Assembly (NCBI RefSeq): GCF_000816185.1
Contig: NZ_CP007770.1
Span: 744,001-808,000 of the forward strand
Origin: Campylobacter insulaenigrae NCTC 12927
GTDB taxonomy: Bacteria; Campylobacterota; Campylobacteria; Campylobacterales; Campylobacteraceae
Reading direction: 5' to 3'
DNA: 64,000 nucleotides
Shown: piece by piece, positions 53,645-62,413 of the stretch
How positions within the stretch are numbered: the stretch's first letter is position 1
How the letters are laid out: each line of letters starts with the position of its first letter
Made by a program: the position numbers and the translations under genes
Notes under the pieces: model-generated
What the model was told of the DNA's origin: nothing
The model's input: the letters and a program-made list of their open reading frames with translations, nothing else
Databases searched by the model: none

Positions 53645-53681
53645 ATTTTAAAAAAACTTTGAGGCGTTAAAAGGCGTATTA
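53645..53681 (-). promoter_or_regulatory. Putative late promoter, copy 2 (tail module)
   Basis: The minus strand reads TAATACGCCTTTTAACGCC, ten bases, TTTAAAAT (53645-53652). The start codon of the tail tube gene is about 30 nt downstream. The stop codon of the preceding gene lies in the element's first bases. Confidence 0.65.
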
Positions 53682-54029
53682 AATTTTAAAAGTCAAGAAT
53701 ATACTACTTTTATAAAATCCATCTTCTTCATCTTCTCCAGCTATGAGTATATCTGATGGCTTTTTGTCTATGCTAAATAATAAACTTTCAAAATCTTCTT
53801 TTATGTTTCTTAATTTTTGATACTTTTTACTATATATAATAAGGGATATTTCTATTTCTTTTACTAATAATTTATTATCAATACTTAAAACAATTTCTTC
53901 ATTGCTTATTTCATAAACTATGAAATTTTCTTTGTTATTTATAGTAGCTTTTATAGGATAAATATCTAATTTTAATTCATTTTCTAAATTTTGCAAAAAG
54001 CGGACTAAAAATTCTTTGTGCATTTTCAT
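53679..54029 (-). CDS. Tail terminator-like protein, 116 aa
   Basis: A 116-residue alpha/beta protein (FLVRFLQNLENELKLDIYPIKATINNKENFIVYEIS, then EIEISLIIYSKKYQKLRNIKEDFESLL). Size, position between the gp10-like and tail tube genes, and strand pattern fit the tail completion/terminator group (DUF3168-like). The assignment is by context. Confidence 0.55.
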   Translation of the reverse strand: MKMHKEFLVRFLQNLENELKLDIYPIKATINNKENFIVYEISNEEIVLSIDNKLLVKEIEISLIIYSKKYQKLRNIKEDFESLLFSIDKKPSDILIAGEDEEDGFYKSSIFLTFKI

Positions 54030-54554
54030 TTAAAACCCTATTTTTTTCAATTCTTTTTCTAATTCGTTTTGGACTAAAATGTCTGCTTTTGGTTCTATTT
54101 TTTTTATAGCATTTTCCATAGTTTTATATCCTTTTACAAAACTTGTTTTGCCTTTTTTGTTTTTTCCTCCTCTATGCCAAAATCCATGCTCTAAAAAATG
54201 TGCATAATAAGCGCTAGAAAAATATTCTAATTTGTTTTTCCTTTCATTCTTTTTTTCTAAAGTCCATTTTTTAAAACCTTTTAGTTTTTCATATCTTTTT
54301 TGACTTACTTTTTTCTTTTTAAATACAACAGCAGCTGCTCTATAAACACCTTTTTCTAAATTTCTACTTGTAACAGATCTAACACTTGATCTTAAAAGAC
54401 CGCTTTCTTTAGGTGCTGTTTTTTTATAAAGCTTAGTAATTTCCTTGCTTACACTCATAGCTCCTTTTCTAGCAGCTTTTGATAATGATGAATTACTTAG
54501 CGTGTTTAAATCTTTCATTAATTCTACGAGACCTTCTAATTCTATTTTTTCCAA
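54030..54554 (-). CDS. HK97 gp10-like head-tail protein
   Basis: A 174-residue basic protein with LVELMKDLNTLSNSSLSKAARKGAMSVSKEITKLYKKTAPKESGLLRSSV, the signature of the HK97 gp10 family, and YYAHFLEHGFWHRGGKN later. These proteins take part in joining head and tail. It overlaps the portal gene by 13 nt. Confidence 0.85.
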   Translation of the reverse strand: MEKIELEGLVELMKDLNTLSNSSLSKAARKGAMSVSKEITKLYKKTAPKESGLLRSSVRSVTSRNLEKGVYRAAAVVFKKKKVSQKRYEKLKGFKKWTLEKKNERKNKLEYFSSAYYAHFLEHGFWHRGGKNKKGKTSFVKGYKTMENAIKKIEPKADILVQNELEKELKKIGF

Positions 54555-55711
54555 ACCTCATCCTTTAGTTCATTTAATTTTCCTAAATTTAATGCTACAA
54601 AATGCTCATTTCCATTGGTAATTGGGTTCATTTCCTCTAATGCTCTAACCTCGTTAATACTCATAACTCCATTATTTAAAGCTTTTGTATAGCTTTCCCA
54701 TCTTGAAGCGCTATCAGCTCTTAAAATAGCATTGATGTTAAATTTAAAATAATATTTTCCCCATTCGCTTTTAGTAAGCAAAAAGCGATTAAATGCTTGT
54801 TCTATTTTTGTAGTAAGAGGCGTGATTGTTTGAACCATGTAGTTTGTTTCTTGTTGTTCTATATTAGAAAATGTTGCTCTAGAAAGATCTCCTAGCTTAT
54901 GCGGTGGTATATTAAATAATCTTGCAATTTCTATAATCTGAAATTGCTTGCTTTCTATAAATTGACTATCTTTATTTGCACTTGTAGTTTGAGTAAATGT
55001 AGAACCACTTTCTAAAATGGATATGTTATAAGCTTTCTTTTGACTATAATTTTCTTTAAATGATTTTTTCAATCTATCATATGCTTGATCACTAAGCTCA
55101 TTTGGAACAGTAATAACACCACTTGTAAAAGCACCATTTTGAAAAAAGCTAAGTCCATGTTGCTCTATGGCTGTAGCTAACTTTGCTGTGGTTTTACTTT
55201 TTCTTAAAGGTGCTATTCCATTGACACCATCTTTTGTATGATATGGAACATTGACCATTTCATCATAACTTAAAACAACACTGCCATTACTAGAGTATGC
55301 ACTATAAAAGTATTTTCCACTTTGTTTAAACAGCAAAATATCTTTGTTTTGTATAAGTTCTATGGAGAAAATTTGTCCATTTCTTCTTCGCATAGGATAT
55401 AAAAAGCCATTTCCATAAATTAGCATTTGCACCATAAAAGCCTCTATAAGTGTAAATGGTGTCATGGTTTCATTTGGTGCAATTTTTATAAGATCAAACA
55501 AAGGATGATTAGTGGCTAATACAGAGCCATTTTTTTCTTTTTTGTATAAATTTAGTGGTAAAGAAGCTATGGTTTCGCTTATGTTTGATATAGCTGCAAT
55601 TACAGCCGAAAGCTCATCAGAATTTACCTTTTCTTCTGAAAGGAACTCTAAGGCATGATAATCTTGATTTCTTTTTTGTGTTTTAAAAAATGATTTTATT
55701 TTATCTAACAT
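54542..55711 (-). CDS. Portal protein, HK97 family
   Basis: A 389-residue portal that forms the DNA entry ring. Seen features: ISNISETIASLPLNLYKKEKNG, HPLFDLIKIAPNETMTPFTLIEAFMVQMLIYGNGFLYP, and IEIARLFNIPPHKLGDLSRATFSNIEQQETNYM, all typical of HK97-type portals. It is the first gene after late promoter copy 3. Confidence 0.93.
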   Translation of the reverse strand: MLDKIKSFFKTQKRNQDYHALEFLSEEKVNSDELSAVIAAISNISETIASLPLNLYKKEKNGSVLATNHPLFDLIKIAPNETMTPFTLIEAFMVQMLIYGNGFLYPMRRRNGQIFSIELIQNKDILLFKQSGKYFYSAYSSNGSVVLSYDEMVNVPYHTKDGVNGIAPLRKSKTTAKLATAIEQHGLSFFQNGAFTSGVITVPNELSDQAYDRLKKSFKENYSQKKAYNISILESGSTFTQTTSANKDSQFIESKQFQIIEIARLFNIPPHKLGDLSRATFSNIEQQETNYMVQTITPLTTKIEQAFNRFLLTKSEWGKYYFKFNINAILRADSASRWESYTKALNNGVMSINEVRALEEMNPITNGNEHFVALNLGKLNELKDEVWKK

Positions 55712-55733
55712 TCAAAACCTCGTTTTTCTAAGT

Positions 55734-55770
55734 ATTTTAAAAAAACTTTGAGGCGTTAGAATGCGTATTT
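55734..55770 (-). promoter_or_regulatory. Putative late promoter, copy 3 (portal module)
   Basis: The minus strand reads AAATACGCATTCTAACGCC, ten bases, TTTAAAAT (55734-55741), about 23 nt before the portal start. The rightward cargo promoter begins within 60 bp on the other side. Confidence 0.65.
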
Positions 55771-55829
55771 GGTATAAAAGCAAAAAATAATTTTGATAAT
55801 ATATGGTAAATATTTAATAGGAATAGACA

Positions 55830-57524
55830 ATGAATAAGATTGATAATATTGCAAATTTTTTAGATAGCAACTCTAAAAAATGTTTGGCTATAAATGGGTC
55901 TTGGGGTATAGGTAAAACTCATCTATGGAAACAAGTTGAAGAAAAAATAAATGCAGATAAAAAAGTTGTTTATATCGATCTTTTTGGTAAAGAAAGTTAT
56001 AAGCAAATATTAGAAGAAATAGTTTTTAAATTATATGGAACTTATAATTCTATTACAGAAAAAGCTTCCAATATTGTAAGCAAGCTTATAGAAAAAGCAA
56101 GTTGTGAGTTTATAAAAATAGAACCTAATGCTATTTTTTCTTTTGCTAAAAAAGATGATTTTAATAATATTATTGTATGTTTTGATAACATAGAAAGAAG
56201 AACTGATAATCTTTCTTTGAAAGAAATTTTAGGACTTGTAAATTTACTTAAAGAAGAAAAAGAATGCAATGTTGTTGTGATTTTTCATGAGGAAGAATTA
56301 AAAGAACAAGATAGCAATCTGGCTAAAAACAATAAAGAAAAACAGACTAAACAATACAATAGTAAAAACTGGTATCGAATATACAAAGAGAAGGTTATTG
56401 ATTGTGAAATAACCATAAAAGACAATGATGAAGTAGCAAAGGCAATTATCAAAGATAAAGTAAATAAATATACTAAAATTACAGATGAGATAAGAAATAT
56501 TATTGAAAATATTATTTTCGAAAGATATAAAGAACAATGTAATGGAAATCTAAGATTATTATATCATGCCTTAGAGCATATAGATTATTTTAACACGCAA
56601 TGTTTTTTATTGTTTTGTAAGTATGATAATAAAAAAACATTTTCAGATGCTCTAAAATTAAGTTATAAATCATTAATATCTAAAACTAAAAAATATCTTT
56701 CTATTACAATAGAAAAAAATGAATTTTCCTCAAACTACCATCTTTATGAACAATACCTAAAAAATATGTTTTATTTAAGTAAAGAAGAAAAATATCAACT
56801 AAGACGCGATTTTTATCAAACTTTAAAAATTGATCTTTATTATAAACTTCAAAACTGCAAGATAGAATATTTAGTAGGTAATTTAAACGATGAGCAATTC
56901 GTAAAAGATATTGAAAATTCACTTTTAAAAATAGATTTTTATTCAAAAAATGGAATGACACACTTTCCTTATGGTTTTTATCAAATTTTACTTTCAACCT
57001 ACACACAAATTACAAATAAAAAATTAAGCAACATAGAAGAAAAAATCAATAAACACTATATAAAAGCTCTTGTTATGGAAGAATTAGAATTTGATTTTCG
57101 CGATGATTATAAATCAGATAAAGATCTTTTAAAATTATTAAAAGATGAAAAATGGAAGCGTTATTATGAAGATACCAAAGAAAAATACAAAACAGGCAAG
57201 TATGAAAATATTAATGCTTTTATTAATAGCTATGAAAATATAGAAAGTAGTTTTTATCCTGAAGCGATTAAGCAATATAATTTTTTTAAAAGAGAAGAAT
57301 TGGTACAGCTATTTAAAAATAATAACGATTTTTGTAAGAAATTTTTTAATCATTTTTCTATGAATATGGTTGCAAGTCATAAATTTGATGATGATTTAAA
57401 TAATAATTTATTTCAAGCTTATTTAGATTTTTTAGATTTAGATGAAAATAAAATAAAAAAAAGTGTTGTTTTAGAATATATAAATTCACAAAATAGTGTA
57501 TTAAGAAAGCTACTAATAGAATAA
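55830..57524 (+). CDS. KAP-like P-loop NTPase, prophage cargo
   Basis: A 564-residue protein with Walker A INGSWGIGKTHLW (about 22-34) and Walker B NIIVCFDNIERR (about 112-123). Beyond the NTPase part it is helical (about 240-560) with no family visible. No membrane helix is seen, unlike the classic KAP group. It is inserted against the direction of the structural genes between portal and methylase, with its own AATAGGAATA ribosome site and an upstream TGATAATAT box. Cargo of this kind is often anti-phage. It resembles the chromosomal KAP gene at 5861 only in the NTPase part. Confidence 0.65.
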   Translation: MNKIDNIANFLDSNSKKCLAINGSWGIGKTHLWKQVEEKINADKKVVYIDLFGKESYKQILEEIVFKLYGTYNSITEKASNIVSKLIEKASCEFIKIEPNAIFSFAKKDDFNNIIVCFDNIERRTDNLSLKEILGLVNLLKEEKECNVVVIFHEEELKEQDSNLAKNNKEKQTKQYNSKNWYRIYKEKVIDCEITIKDNDEVAKAIIKDKVNKYTKITDEIRNIIENIIFERYKEQCNGNLRLLYHALEHIDYFNTQCFLLFCKYDNKKTFSDALKLSYKSLISKTKKYLSITIEKNEFSSNYHLYEQYLKNMFYLSKEEKYQLRRDFYQTLKIDLYYKLQNCKIEYLVGNLNDEQFVKDIENSLLKIDFYSKNGMTHFPYGFYQILLSTYTQITNKKLSNIEEKINKHYIKALVMEELEFDFRDDYKSDKDLLKLLKDEKWKRYYEDTKEKYKTGKYENINAFINSYENIESSFYPEAIKQYNFFKREELVQLFKNNNDFCKKFFNHFSMNMVASHKFDDDLNNNLFQAYLDFLDLDENKIKKSVVLEYINSQNSVLRKLLIE

Positions 57525-57608
57525 TTTATAGCTTTCAAAATAAAATCTTTTCATTGCTTTTTGTAATTTTTTGTTAAATTCTTTTAAATTAAAATAAAAG
57601 GATTTAAT

Positions 57609-58238
57609 ATGCAAATGCAAGAAGTAATTGAGAAGTTAAAAGATATACTTGCAAGTGAAGGTAAGCGTGAATTAAAAACAAAAGATATAGCTAAAGAATT
57701 AGGTATCCACCCAGACACTTTTAATTCTATGAAATTTAGAAACTCCATTCCCTATGCACACATTTTAAACTTCTTAGAAAAAAGAAACATTAGTATTAAT
57801 TACTTCTTTTATGGAAGCTCTCCAAAAGATCAATTAGAATGTGAATACAAATATAAAATTTTAAAACTATATAAAACCAATGCTAGTTTAGGTGGAGGTG
57901 GGATTAATGATATTTTAGATTTTGAAAACATATTAATAGATCAAAAGATATTAGATTTTTTTAAAACAAAAGATTGTGAGCTTATTACTTGCTATGGTGA
58001 GAGTATGGAACCAATTATCAAAGATAAAAGTATTTGTGTAATAGATAGAAATAAAACTTTTAAAAACAAAAGTATTTGTGTAATTAATACTAAAGATGGA
58101 CTTTTTATCAAACAAGTTTTAAAACAAGATAATGGAGTAATTTTACACTCTTTAAACCATTTATATAAAGACATATTTTATAAAAATGGAGATTTTTTAT
58201 TAGTTGGAGTGGTAGTTGGAGAGTTTTCTAAAATCTAA
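57609..58238 (+). CDS. S24/LexA-like regulator, prophage paralogue of the chromosomal one
   Basis: A 209-residue regulator with a CI-type HTH (TKDIAKELGIHPDTFNSMKFRNSIPYAHI) and an S24 domain with the serine in CYGESMEPIIKDKS and the lysine in NTKDGLFIKQVL. Alignment by eye with the chromosomal gene at 8621 shows more than half of the residues identical along the whole length. A second copy of a host-type regulator in cargo suggests it controls the KAP gene or host genes. AAAAGGATTTAAT precedes the ATG. Confidence 0.8.
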   Translation: MQMQEVIEKLKDILASEGKRELKTKDIAKELGIHPDTFNSMKFRNSIPYAHILNFLEKRNISINYFFYGSSPKDQLECEYKYKILKLYKTNASLGGGGINDILDFENILIDQKILDFFKTKDCELITCYGESMEPIIKDKSICVIDRNKTFKNKSICVINTKDGLFIKQVLKQDNGVILHSLNHLYKDIFYKNGDFLLVGVVVGEFSKI

Positions 58239-58241
58239 CAG

Positions 58242-58272
58242 CACACAATAAGCTTTGCCAAGCTATTGTGTG
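58242..58272 (+). terminator. Stem-loop after the S24 gene
   Basis: CACACAATAAGCTT and AAGCTATTGTGTG pair almost perfectly with a TGCC loop. A degenerate copy (GCACACATTCAGC...AAGCTATTGTAGTC) follows the gene ending at 58827. It works as a terminator or as an mRNA-processing hairpin within the cargo operon. Confidence 0.55.
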
Positions 58273-58295
58273 TGTAATCAACAAAAGGAGAAAAA

Positions 58296-58616
58296 ATGAA
58301 AGAGATTAAAAACTATACTGATAAAGAATTAAAAGAAAAAATTATGCAAGATTTAGAAGATGAATTTAAGATTTTACATAAAAGACTATCAAAAGAAAAA
58401 GATTATCTAGCAAGAGATAATATTTTAGAGCTTATGAGCATTTATAATATGGGTATAAACTCTTATTCTATTGCAAAAATACTTAAAATGAATGAAGATA
58501 AAACCATTATACAAGTGCCTTTATTTGAAAGATACATAATTGGTAGAAAATTTGTAGTTCAATACAATGATAAAAAACAAAGATATGAATTAAAAAGCAC
58601 TTTTTGTGAATTTTAA
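58296..58616 (+). CDS. Unknown cargo protein, 106 aa
   Basis: A 106-residue charged protein (KNYTDKELKEKIMQDLEDEFKILHKRLSKEKDYLARDNILELMSIY). The central segment NMGINSYSIAKILKMNEDKTI could be a helix-turn-helix. AAAGGAGAAAAA precedes the ATG. It overlaps the ribosome site of the next gene. Function unknown. Confidence 0.6.
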   Translation: MKEIKNYTDKELKEKIMQDLEDEFKILHKRLSKEKDYLARDNILELMSIYNMGINSYSIAKILKMNEDKTIIQVPLFERYIIGRKFVVQYNDKKQRYELKSTFCEF

Positions 58617-58626
58617 GGGGTTAAAA

Positions 58627-58827
58627 ATGAGTATAAAATATCCAAATATAAAAGTTAAATTAATCGGAGAAGATGGTAATGCTTTTTCAATTTTAGCTAG
58701 AGTTGATAGTGCTTTGAAAAAAGCTAAAATACACAAAAATATTAGAGATGAGTTTTTTAAAGAAGCTACAAGTAAAGACTATAATCATTTATTAAATGTA
58801 GTATCAAGTTGGGTTAAAACAATATAG
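58627..58827 (+). CDS. Small conserved phage/plasmid protein, 66 aa
   Basis: Starts MSIKYPNIKVKLIGEDGNAF at 58627, with AAGGGG upstream (the frame is open 7 codons earlier). The pattern KLIGEDGNAF.ILARV..ALKKA....I..EF..EATS.DY.HLL..V is familiar from small proteins in many phages and plasmids of other bacteria, whose function I do not know. It is clearly a real gene by conservation of that pattern. Confidence 0.7.
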   Translation: MSIKYPNIKVKLIGEDGNAFSILARVDSALKKAKIHKNIRDEFFKEATSKDYNHLLNVVSSWVKTI

Positions 58828-58892
58828 CTTACAACAGCACACATTCAGCATTACCAAGCTATTGTAGTCTTAATAAAACAAAAGGATATAAA

Positions 58893-59177
58893 ATGTCAAG
58901 AATACAAAATAATATAAAACAAGGTTATACAAGAGATTTTATAAGAGCAATTTGCAATAGTGATAATGATGCTGTATTAGAGTATCTTCAAAATGGTGTG
59001 AGTGCTACAAAAGAAGCTATGGGAACACTACCAATAATTTATGCTATTAATCACAATAATTTTGGAGCTATTTTGCTCTTATTAAAATACGGAGCTACTT
59101 TAGAGAAAGATTATTTAGAGTATGGGGTAAAATCTAATAAAGAAGCTTTAGAATTTTTAACCATTTTGCTTAAATAA
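58893..59177 (+). CDS. Ankyrin-repeat-like protein, 94 aa
   Basis: A 94-residue protein with two ankyrin-like units: AICNSDNDAVLEYLQNGVSATKEAMGTLPIIYAINHNNFGAILLLLKYGATLEKDY. The usual ankyrin pattern (LH.A...G....V..LL..GA) is partly kept. It is the last cargo gene, followed by a strong bidirectional terminator. Small ankyrin proteins usually bind a partner protein. Confidence 0.65.
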   Translation: MSRIQNNIKQGYTRDFIRAICNSDNDAVLEYLQNGVSATKEAMGTLPIIYAINHNNFGAILLLLKYGATLEKDYLEYGVKSNKEALEFLTILLK

Positions 59178-59179
59178 TA

Positions 59180-59217
59180 AATTATTTTAGAGAATATAAA
59201 TATTCTCTAAAATAATT
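59180..59217. terminator. Bidirectional terminator
   Basis: A perfect 17-bp inverted repeat (AATTATTTTAGAGAATA/TATTCTCTAAAATAATT) with a 4-base loop. It lies between the rightward cargo and the leftward methylase, whose stop codon begins in it. Confidence 0.8.
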
Positions 59218-60028
59218 AAAAGTTCATTATCAAAACCTCCTTACTTTCTTTTCTTTTTAAAACATTGTTATTTAAAGAATATCTTATCTTTAATTCTTTG
59301 ATATTAAAGCCTTTATAAAGCTCTCTTACAAGCTCACAGTCATTATAAGAAAGCATAAATTTACCCTTGATATTTTTTAGCAATTCATTTAATAGTTTAT
59401 GTTCTTTTATTCCAAAACCATTAGTGTTTTTATAATAGTTCTCAGTTCCCACATAAGGTGGATCTAAATAAAATAAAGCCTCATTGTAATCATATTCTTT
59501 TAAAATATATTCAAAGCTTTTATTTTCAATGCTAGTATGCTTAAGCCTTTGTGTGTGTAAGCTAAAATCTCTAAGTAATCTTTTTGGCGCTCTTTGCTTA
59601 CTCATAGCAAATTGTCCCATACTTGATCCAAAAGAAGTGCTTATAAGATAAAAATAAAAAGCAGCTCTTTCTATATCATTTTTTGGTTTTAATTCTTTAT
59701 TTTTTATCATTGCAAATATCTTTCTACTTACAAATAAAGAATTTAATACATTATTTAAACTTTGAGGTTTGTTTCTTATGCAAAGGTGTAAATTGATAAG
59801 CTCGTTATTTATATCATTAATAACTTCTATTTTTGATGGGCTTTTTTGATAAAAAACACTTAAAGCTCCACCAAAGACTTCTATATAAGTTTTATGCTCT
59901 GGCATTAAAGCAATGATTTCTTTAGCTAAATAGTTTTTACCACCAACCCAAGCAAAAGCAGCTTTTAGTTTGGTTTGTGTAGGTTTAATTAATGGGCTAG
60001 TTTTTAGAAATTTGTTTATAGTGTTCAT
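59216..60028 (-). CDS. DNA adenine methylase (D12 class, Dam-like)
   Basis: A 270-residue N6-adenine methyltransferase. The SAM-binding start FAWVGGKNYLAKEIIALMP (about 25-43), EVFGGALSVFYQKSP, and the catalytic motif YLDPPYVGTENYY (about 193-205) give the D12/Dam order. No restriction partner is adjacent, so it is an orphan phage methylase. It probably protects phage DNA from host restriction. Confidence 0.9.
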   Translation of the reverse strand: MNTINKFLKTSPLIKPTQTKLKAAFAWVGGKNYLAKEIIALMPEHKTYIEVFGGALSVFYQKSPSKIEVINDINNELINLHLCIRNKPQSLNNVLNSLFVSRKIFAMIKNKELKPKNDIERAAFYFYLISTSFGSSMGQFAMSKQRAPKRLLRDFSLHTQRLKHTSIENKSFEYILKEYDYNEALFYLDPPYVGTENYYKNTNGFGIKEHKLLNELLKNIKGKFMLSYNDCELVRELYKGFNIKELKIRYSLNNNVLKRKESKEVLIMNF

Positions 60029-60132
60029 AACAAATTCCTTTTAAAATAAAATTTAATTAGCTAGCTTCTAAAAAGAAGGTTATAATGCTTTTGCTAGTTT
60101 TTAGAAAGGAGAGCTTATGGCTTTCCTAAACC
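60029..60132. other. Intergenic stretch with inverted repeat
   Basis: Contains TTCTAAAAA (60066-60074) and its complement TTTTTAGAA (60099-60107), with GCTAG beside each arm. On the plus strand a strong AAAGGAG is followed by a 9-codon frame MAFLNLTSS. It may be a leader or simply a terminator for the terminase message. Confidence 0.35.
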
Positions 60133-61764
60133 TTACAAGCTCCTAATACCCCGTTTTTCATAAATACTTTCTTGTGGTTTTGCAAAGGTATTTTTGGTTG
60201 CTATAGCAGTTACTAAAGCTGAAATTGCATCTATTCTTTCGCTTGATTTTTTCTTATCAGGTTTTATATTTTCCCTTGCATCTTTATCTATTACCAAATT
60301 ATTATTACACCATCTAAAAATAGGATTTGCATTATGGTTTATAGTTTGTTTTAATACTCTTATTTGATACTCTTTTAGCGGTTCGCTTATACTTGCAAAA
60401 CCTTGTCTAATTTGTACGCATTCTAAGTTTTCTTCACTAAGTTTTTTGGCTACTTCAGTGCTATTCCAAGGATCATAACCTATCATTTTGATATTAAGTG
60501 TTTTACTAAAACAAATAATATCTTCTATCAACATATCATAATCTACACTATTACCTGGTGTTAAAGTCAAATACCCAAGCCTAGCCCATTCTAAATATGG
60601 AACCTTATCTCTTCTACTTCTTTGCTCAGCACATAGTCTAGGAGCATAAAATTTAAAGTCAACATGTAAAATTTTATCAATTTCGCAGATTATAGCTAGT
60701 GCAGTCAAATCTGTCGTAGCTGAAAGGTCTATTCCCATAAAAACATCAGAAGTTAAATTTATTTTTCCAAGATTACACTTCATAAAATCATCATCTTTTA
60801 CAAAAGCACCAGCATTTGAAGTCCATATATTTAAATGCTTTGTCTTAAAACTAACCTCATCATTTGCATTTGATTTTGCTTTTTCATAATACTCTCTTAA
60901 TTTTTCTATCTTAACTCCATACCCTAAAGCAGGATTTACTTTTGCCCACACTTTTTCATCATGCCAATCATCATTTTCACTTGGTTCGTAAATTTTAGAG
61001 TATGTAGAGGGATCATTTATAATACCACAAGCAACCTTTTTACAATAATCATATTGTTTTTTCATCTCTGAATTTTGATTATAACCTGCTGTGGATATTA
61101 CTATGCAAAGAGAATTAGAACGACTTGCTGTTCCTTCTTCTAAAACCTTGTATAATTTTCCATCTTTTGCAGCATGAAGCTCATCGTAAATAAAAACATA
61201 AGGTCTTAATCCATCTTTAGTTTCGCTAGTGGCTGTCAAAACCTTTATAAAATCTTCAAATTTTGTATTTTTTTTACGGATTTCCCTATAAGTCTTGTAT
61301 TGATAGCATATATCATTTAAGTGCCTTTCTTGACTTATCATAGATGAAGCTGCATTAAAAACTAATTTTGCTTGTTCAGTTTCATTTGCCGCACAATATA
61401 TTTTCTTTCCTTTTTCTTTATCTACAAAAAGAAAATAAAGTAAAATAGCTCCTATAAGCTCTGTTTTGCCATTTTTTCGCGGAATAAATAATAAGGCATA
61501 AGAATATCTCCTAGCATTTTTTTCTTTTGAATATGTGGCGATAATATCTATTATAAATTCTATTTGAAAGTTTAAAAGAACAAATGGCTTTCCTGCTAAT
61601 TCTCCATCGGTATGTTTTAATAAAGACACAAAAACAACTGCGTTTAAAGCTATTTTTGTATCTATATAAAATGGAGAATTTTGAAATTCTTCGTTTTTTG
61701 CTTTTATATATTTTTTAGCATAATTTAAAATATCTTCCCTAGATCTTAACTTAATATCATTCAT
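60133..61764 (-). CDS. terL: Terminase large subunit
   Basis: A packaging motor and nuclease of about 543 residues. Walker A-like LLFIPRKNGKTELIGA (about 90) and Walker B YVFIYDELHAAKDG (about 180) form the ATPase. The nuclease part has FMGIDLSATTDLTALAII and later aspartates in IGYDPWNS and RIDAISAL. The start is the ATG at 61764 (GGGGAAAGAAG upstream), overlapping the terS stop; a longer frame exists. HK97-type TerL by pattern. Confidence 0.93.
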   Translation of the reverse strand: MNDIKLRSREDILNYAKKYIKAKNEEFQNSPFYIDTKIALNAVVFVSLLKHTDGELAGKPFVLLNFQIEFIIDIIATYSKEKNARRYSYALLFIPRKNGKTELIGAILLYFLFVDKEKGKKIYCAANETEQAKLVFNAASSMISQERHLNDICYQYKTYREIRKKNTKFEDFIKVLTATSETKDGLRPYVFIYDELHAAKDGKLYKVLEEGTASRSNSLCIVISTAGYNQNSEMKKQYDYCKKVACGIINDPSTYSKIYEPSENDDWHDEKVWAKVNPALGYGVKIEKLREYYEKAKSNANDEVSFKTKHLNIWTSNAGAFVKDDDFMKCNLGKINLTSDVFMGIDLSATTDLTALAIICEIDKILHVDFKFYAPRLCAEQRSRRDKVPYLEWARLGYLTLTPGNSVDYDMLIEDIICFSKTLNIKMIGYDPWNSTEVAKKLSEENLECVQIRQGFASISEPLKEYQIRVLKQTINHNANPIFRWCNNNLVIDKDARENIKPDKKKSSERIDAISALVTAIATKNTFAKPQESIYEKRGIRSL

Positions 61765-62392
61765 CTTCTTTCCCCAATAAAACGTCAAAAGGAGAGCTTT
61801 CTTTTTGCTCTTTTGGATTTACCCTTGTTCTACTTGGAGCACCGATACCTAAAATTTTTGCTAAGCCTACTACATTTTTAGTTAAAGAGTTAAAAGCAAC
61901 TAGCTCAGGAGTGATAATCTGCGTTCCTTTATCGCTTGTGGTGCAAAAACCTTTTTTCTCCACCTCTTTACTTGAACATTCCAATAAGATAAGATTTTTA
62001 GCATATACTTTAATAATATCATCTTCAAGATCATCATAAATTCCTAAATTAATCAAGTCATTTTTTACTTTTTGAGCCAATTCTTGCTCTATTGCTTGAA
62101 AATTTAAGCTACTTTTACTTATTTCTTCATCTTTAACCATTTGCTTGTTTTTTGGTTTTTCTTTTATAATGCTTTCGTCTATAAAAAGTGCTATTTCATT
62201 TTGCTTTGAGTTATGGTGATTGTCATCTTGTCTTTTTTTAGCTAACTTTAATATTTCTTCTTTTGGATAAGGTTTAGCTTTTCCTCTTAAAACCTTGACT
62301 CCATTTTTCTTTAAATATCTACTCAAATACTCTTTAGAATTAATATTTAGTATTTGCAAAACCTCATCACAACTCAAAAATTCTTTTTGCAT
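61757..62392 (-). CDS. terS: Terminase small subunit, P27-like
   Basis: A 211-residue DNA-recognition subunit of the packaging enzyme. The N-terminal segment LSCDEVLQILNINSKEYLSRYLKKNGVKVLRG is a winged-helix-like domain. The C-terminal half (NLINLGIYDDLEDDIIKVYAKNLILLE, then FNSLTKNVVGLAKILGIGAPSR) and the end SSPFDVLLGKEDE follow the P27 family. The start is the ATG at 62392, with GAAAGG upstream. It is the first gene after late promoter copy 4. Confidence 0.8.
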   Translation of the reverse strand: MQKEFLSCDEVLQILNINSKEYLSRYLKKNGVKVLRGKAKPYPKEEILKLAKKRQDDNHHNSKQNEIALFIDESIIKEKPKNKQMVKDEEISKSSLNFQAIEQELAQKVKNDLINLGIYDDLEDDIIKVYAKNLILLECSSKEVEKKGFCTTSDKGTQIITPELVAFNSLTKNVVGLAKILGIGAPSRTRVNPKEQKESSPFDVLLGKEDE

Positions 62393-62413
62393 TAACACCT
62401 TTCTTTTTAGTGA

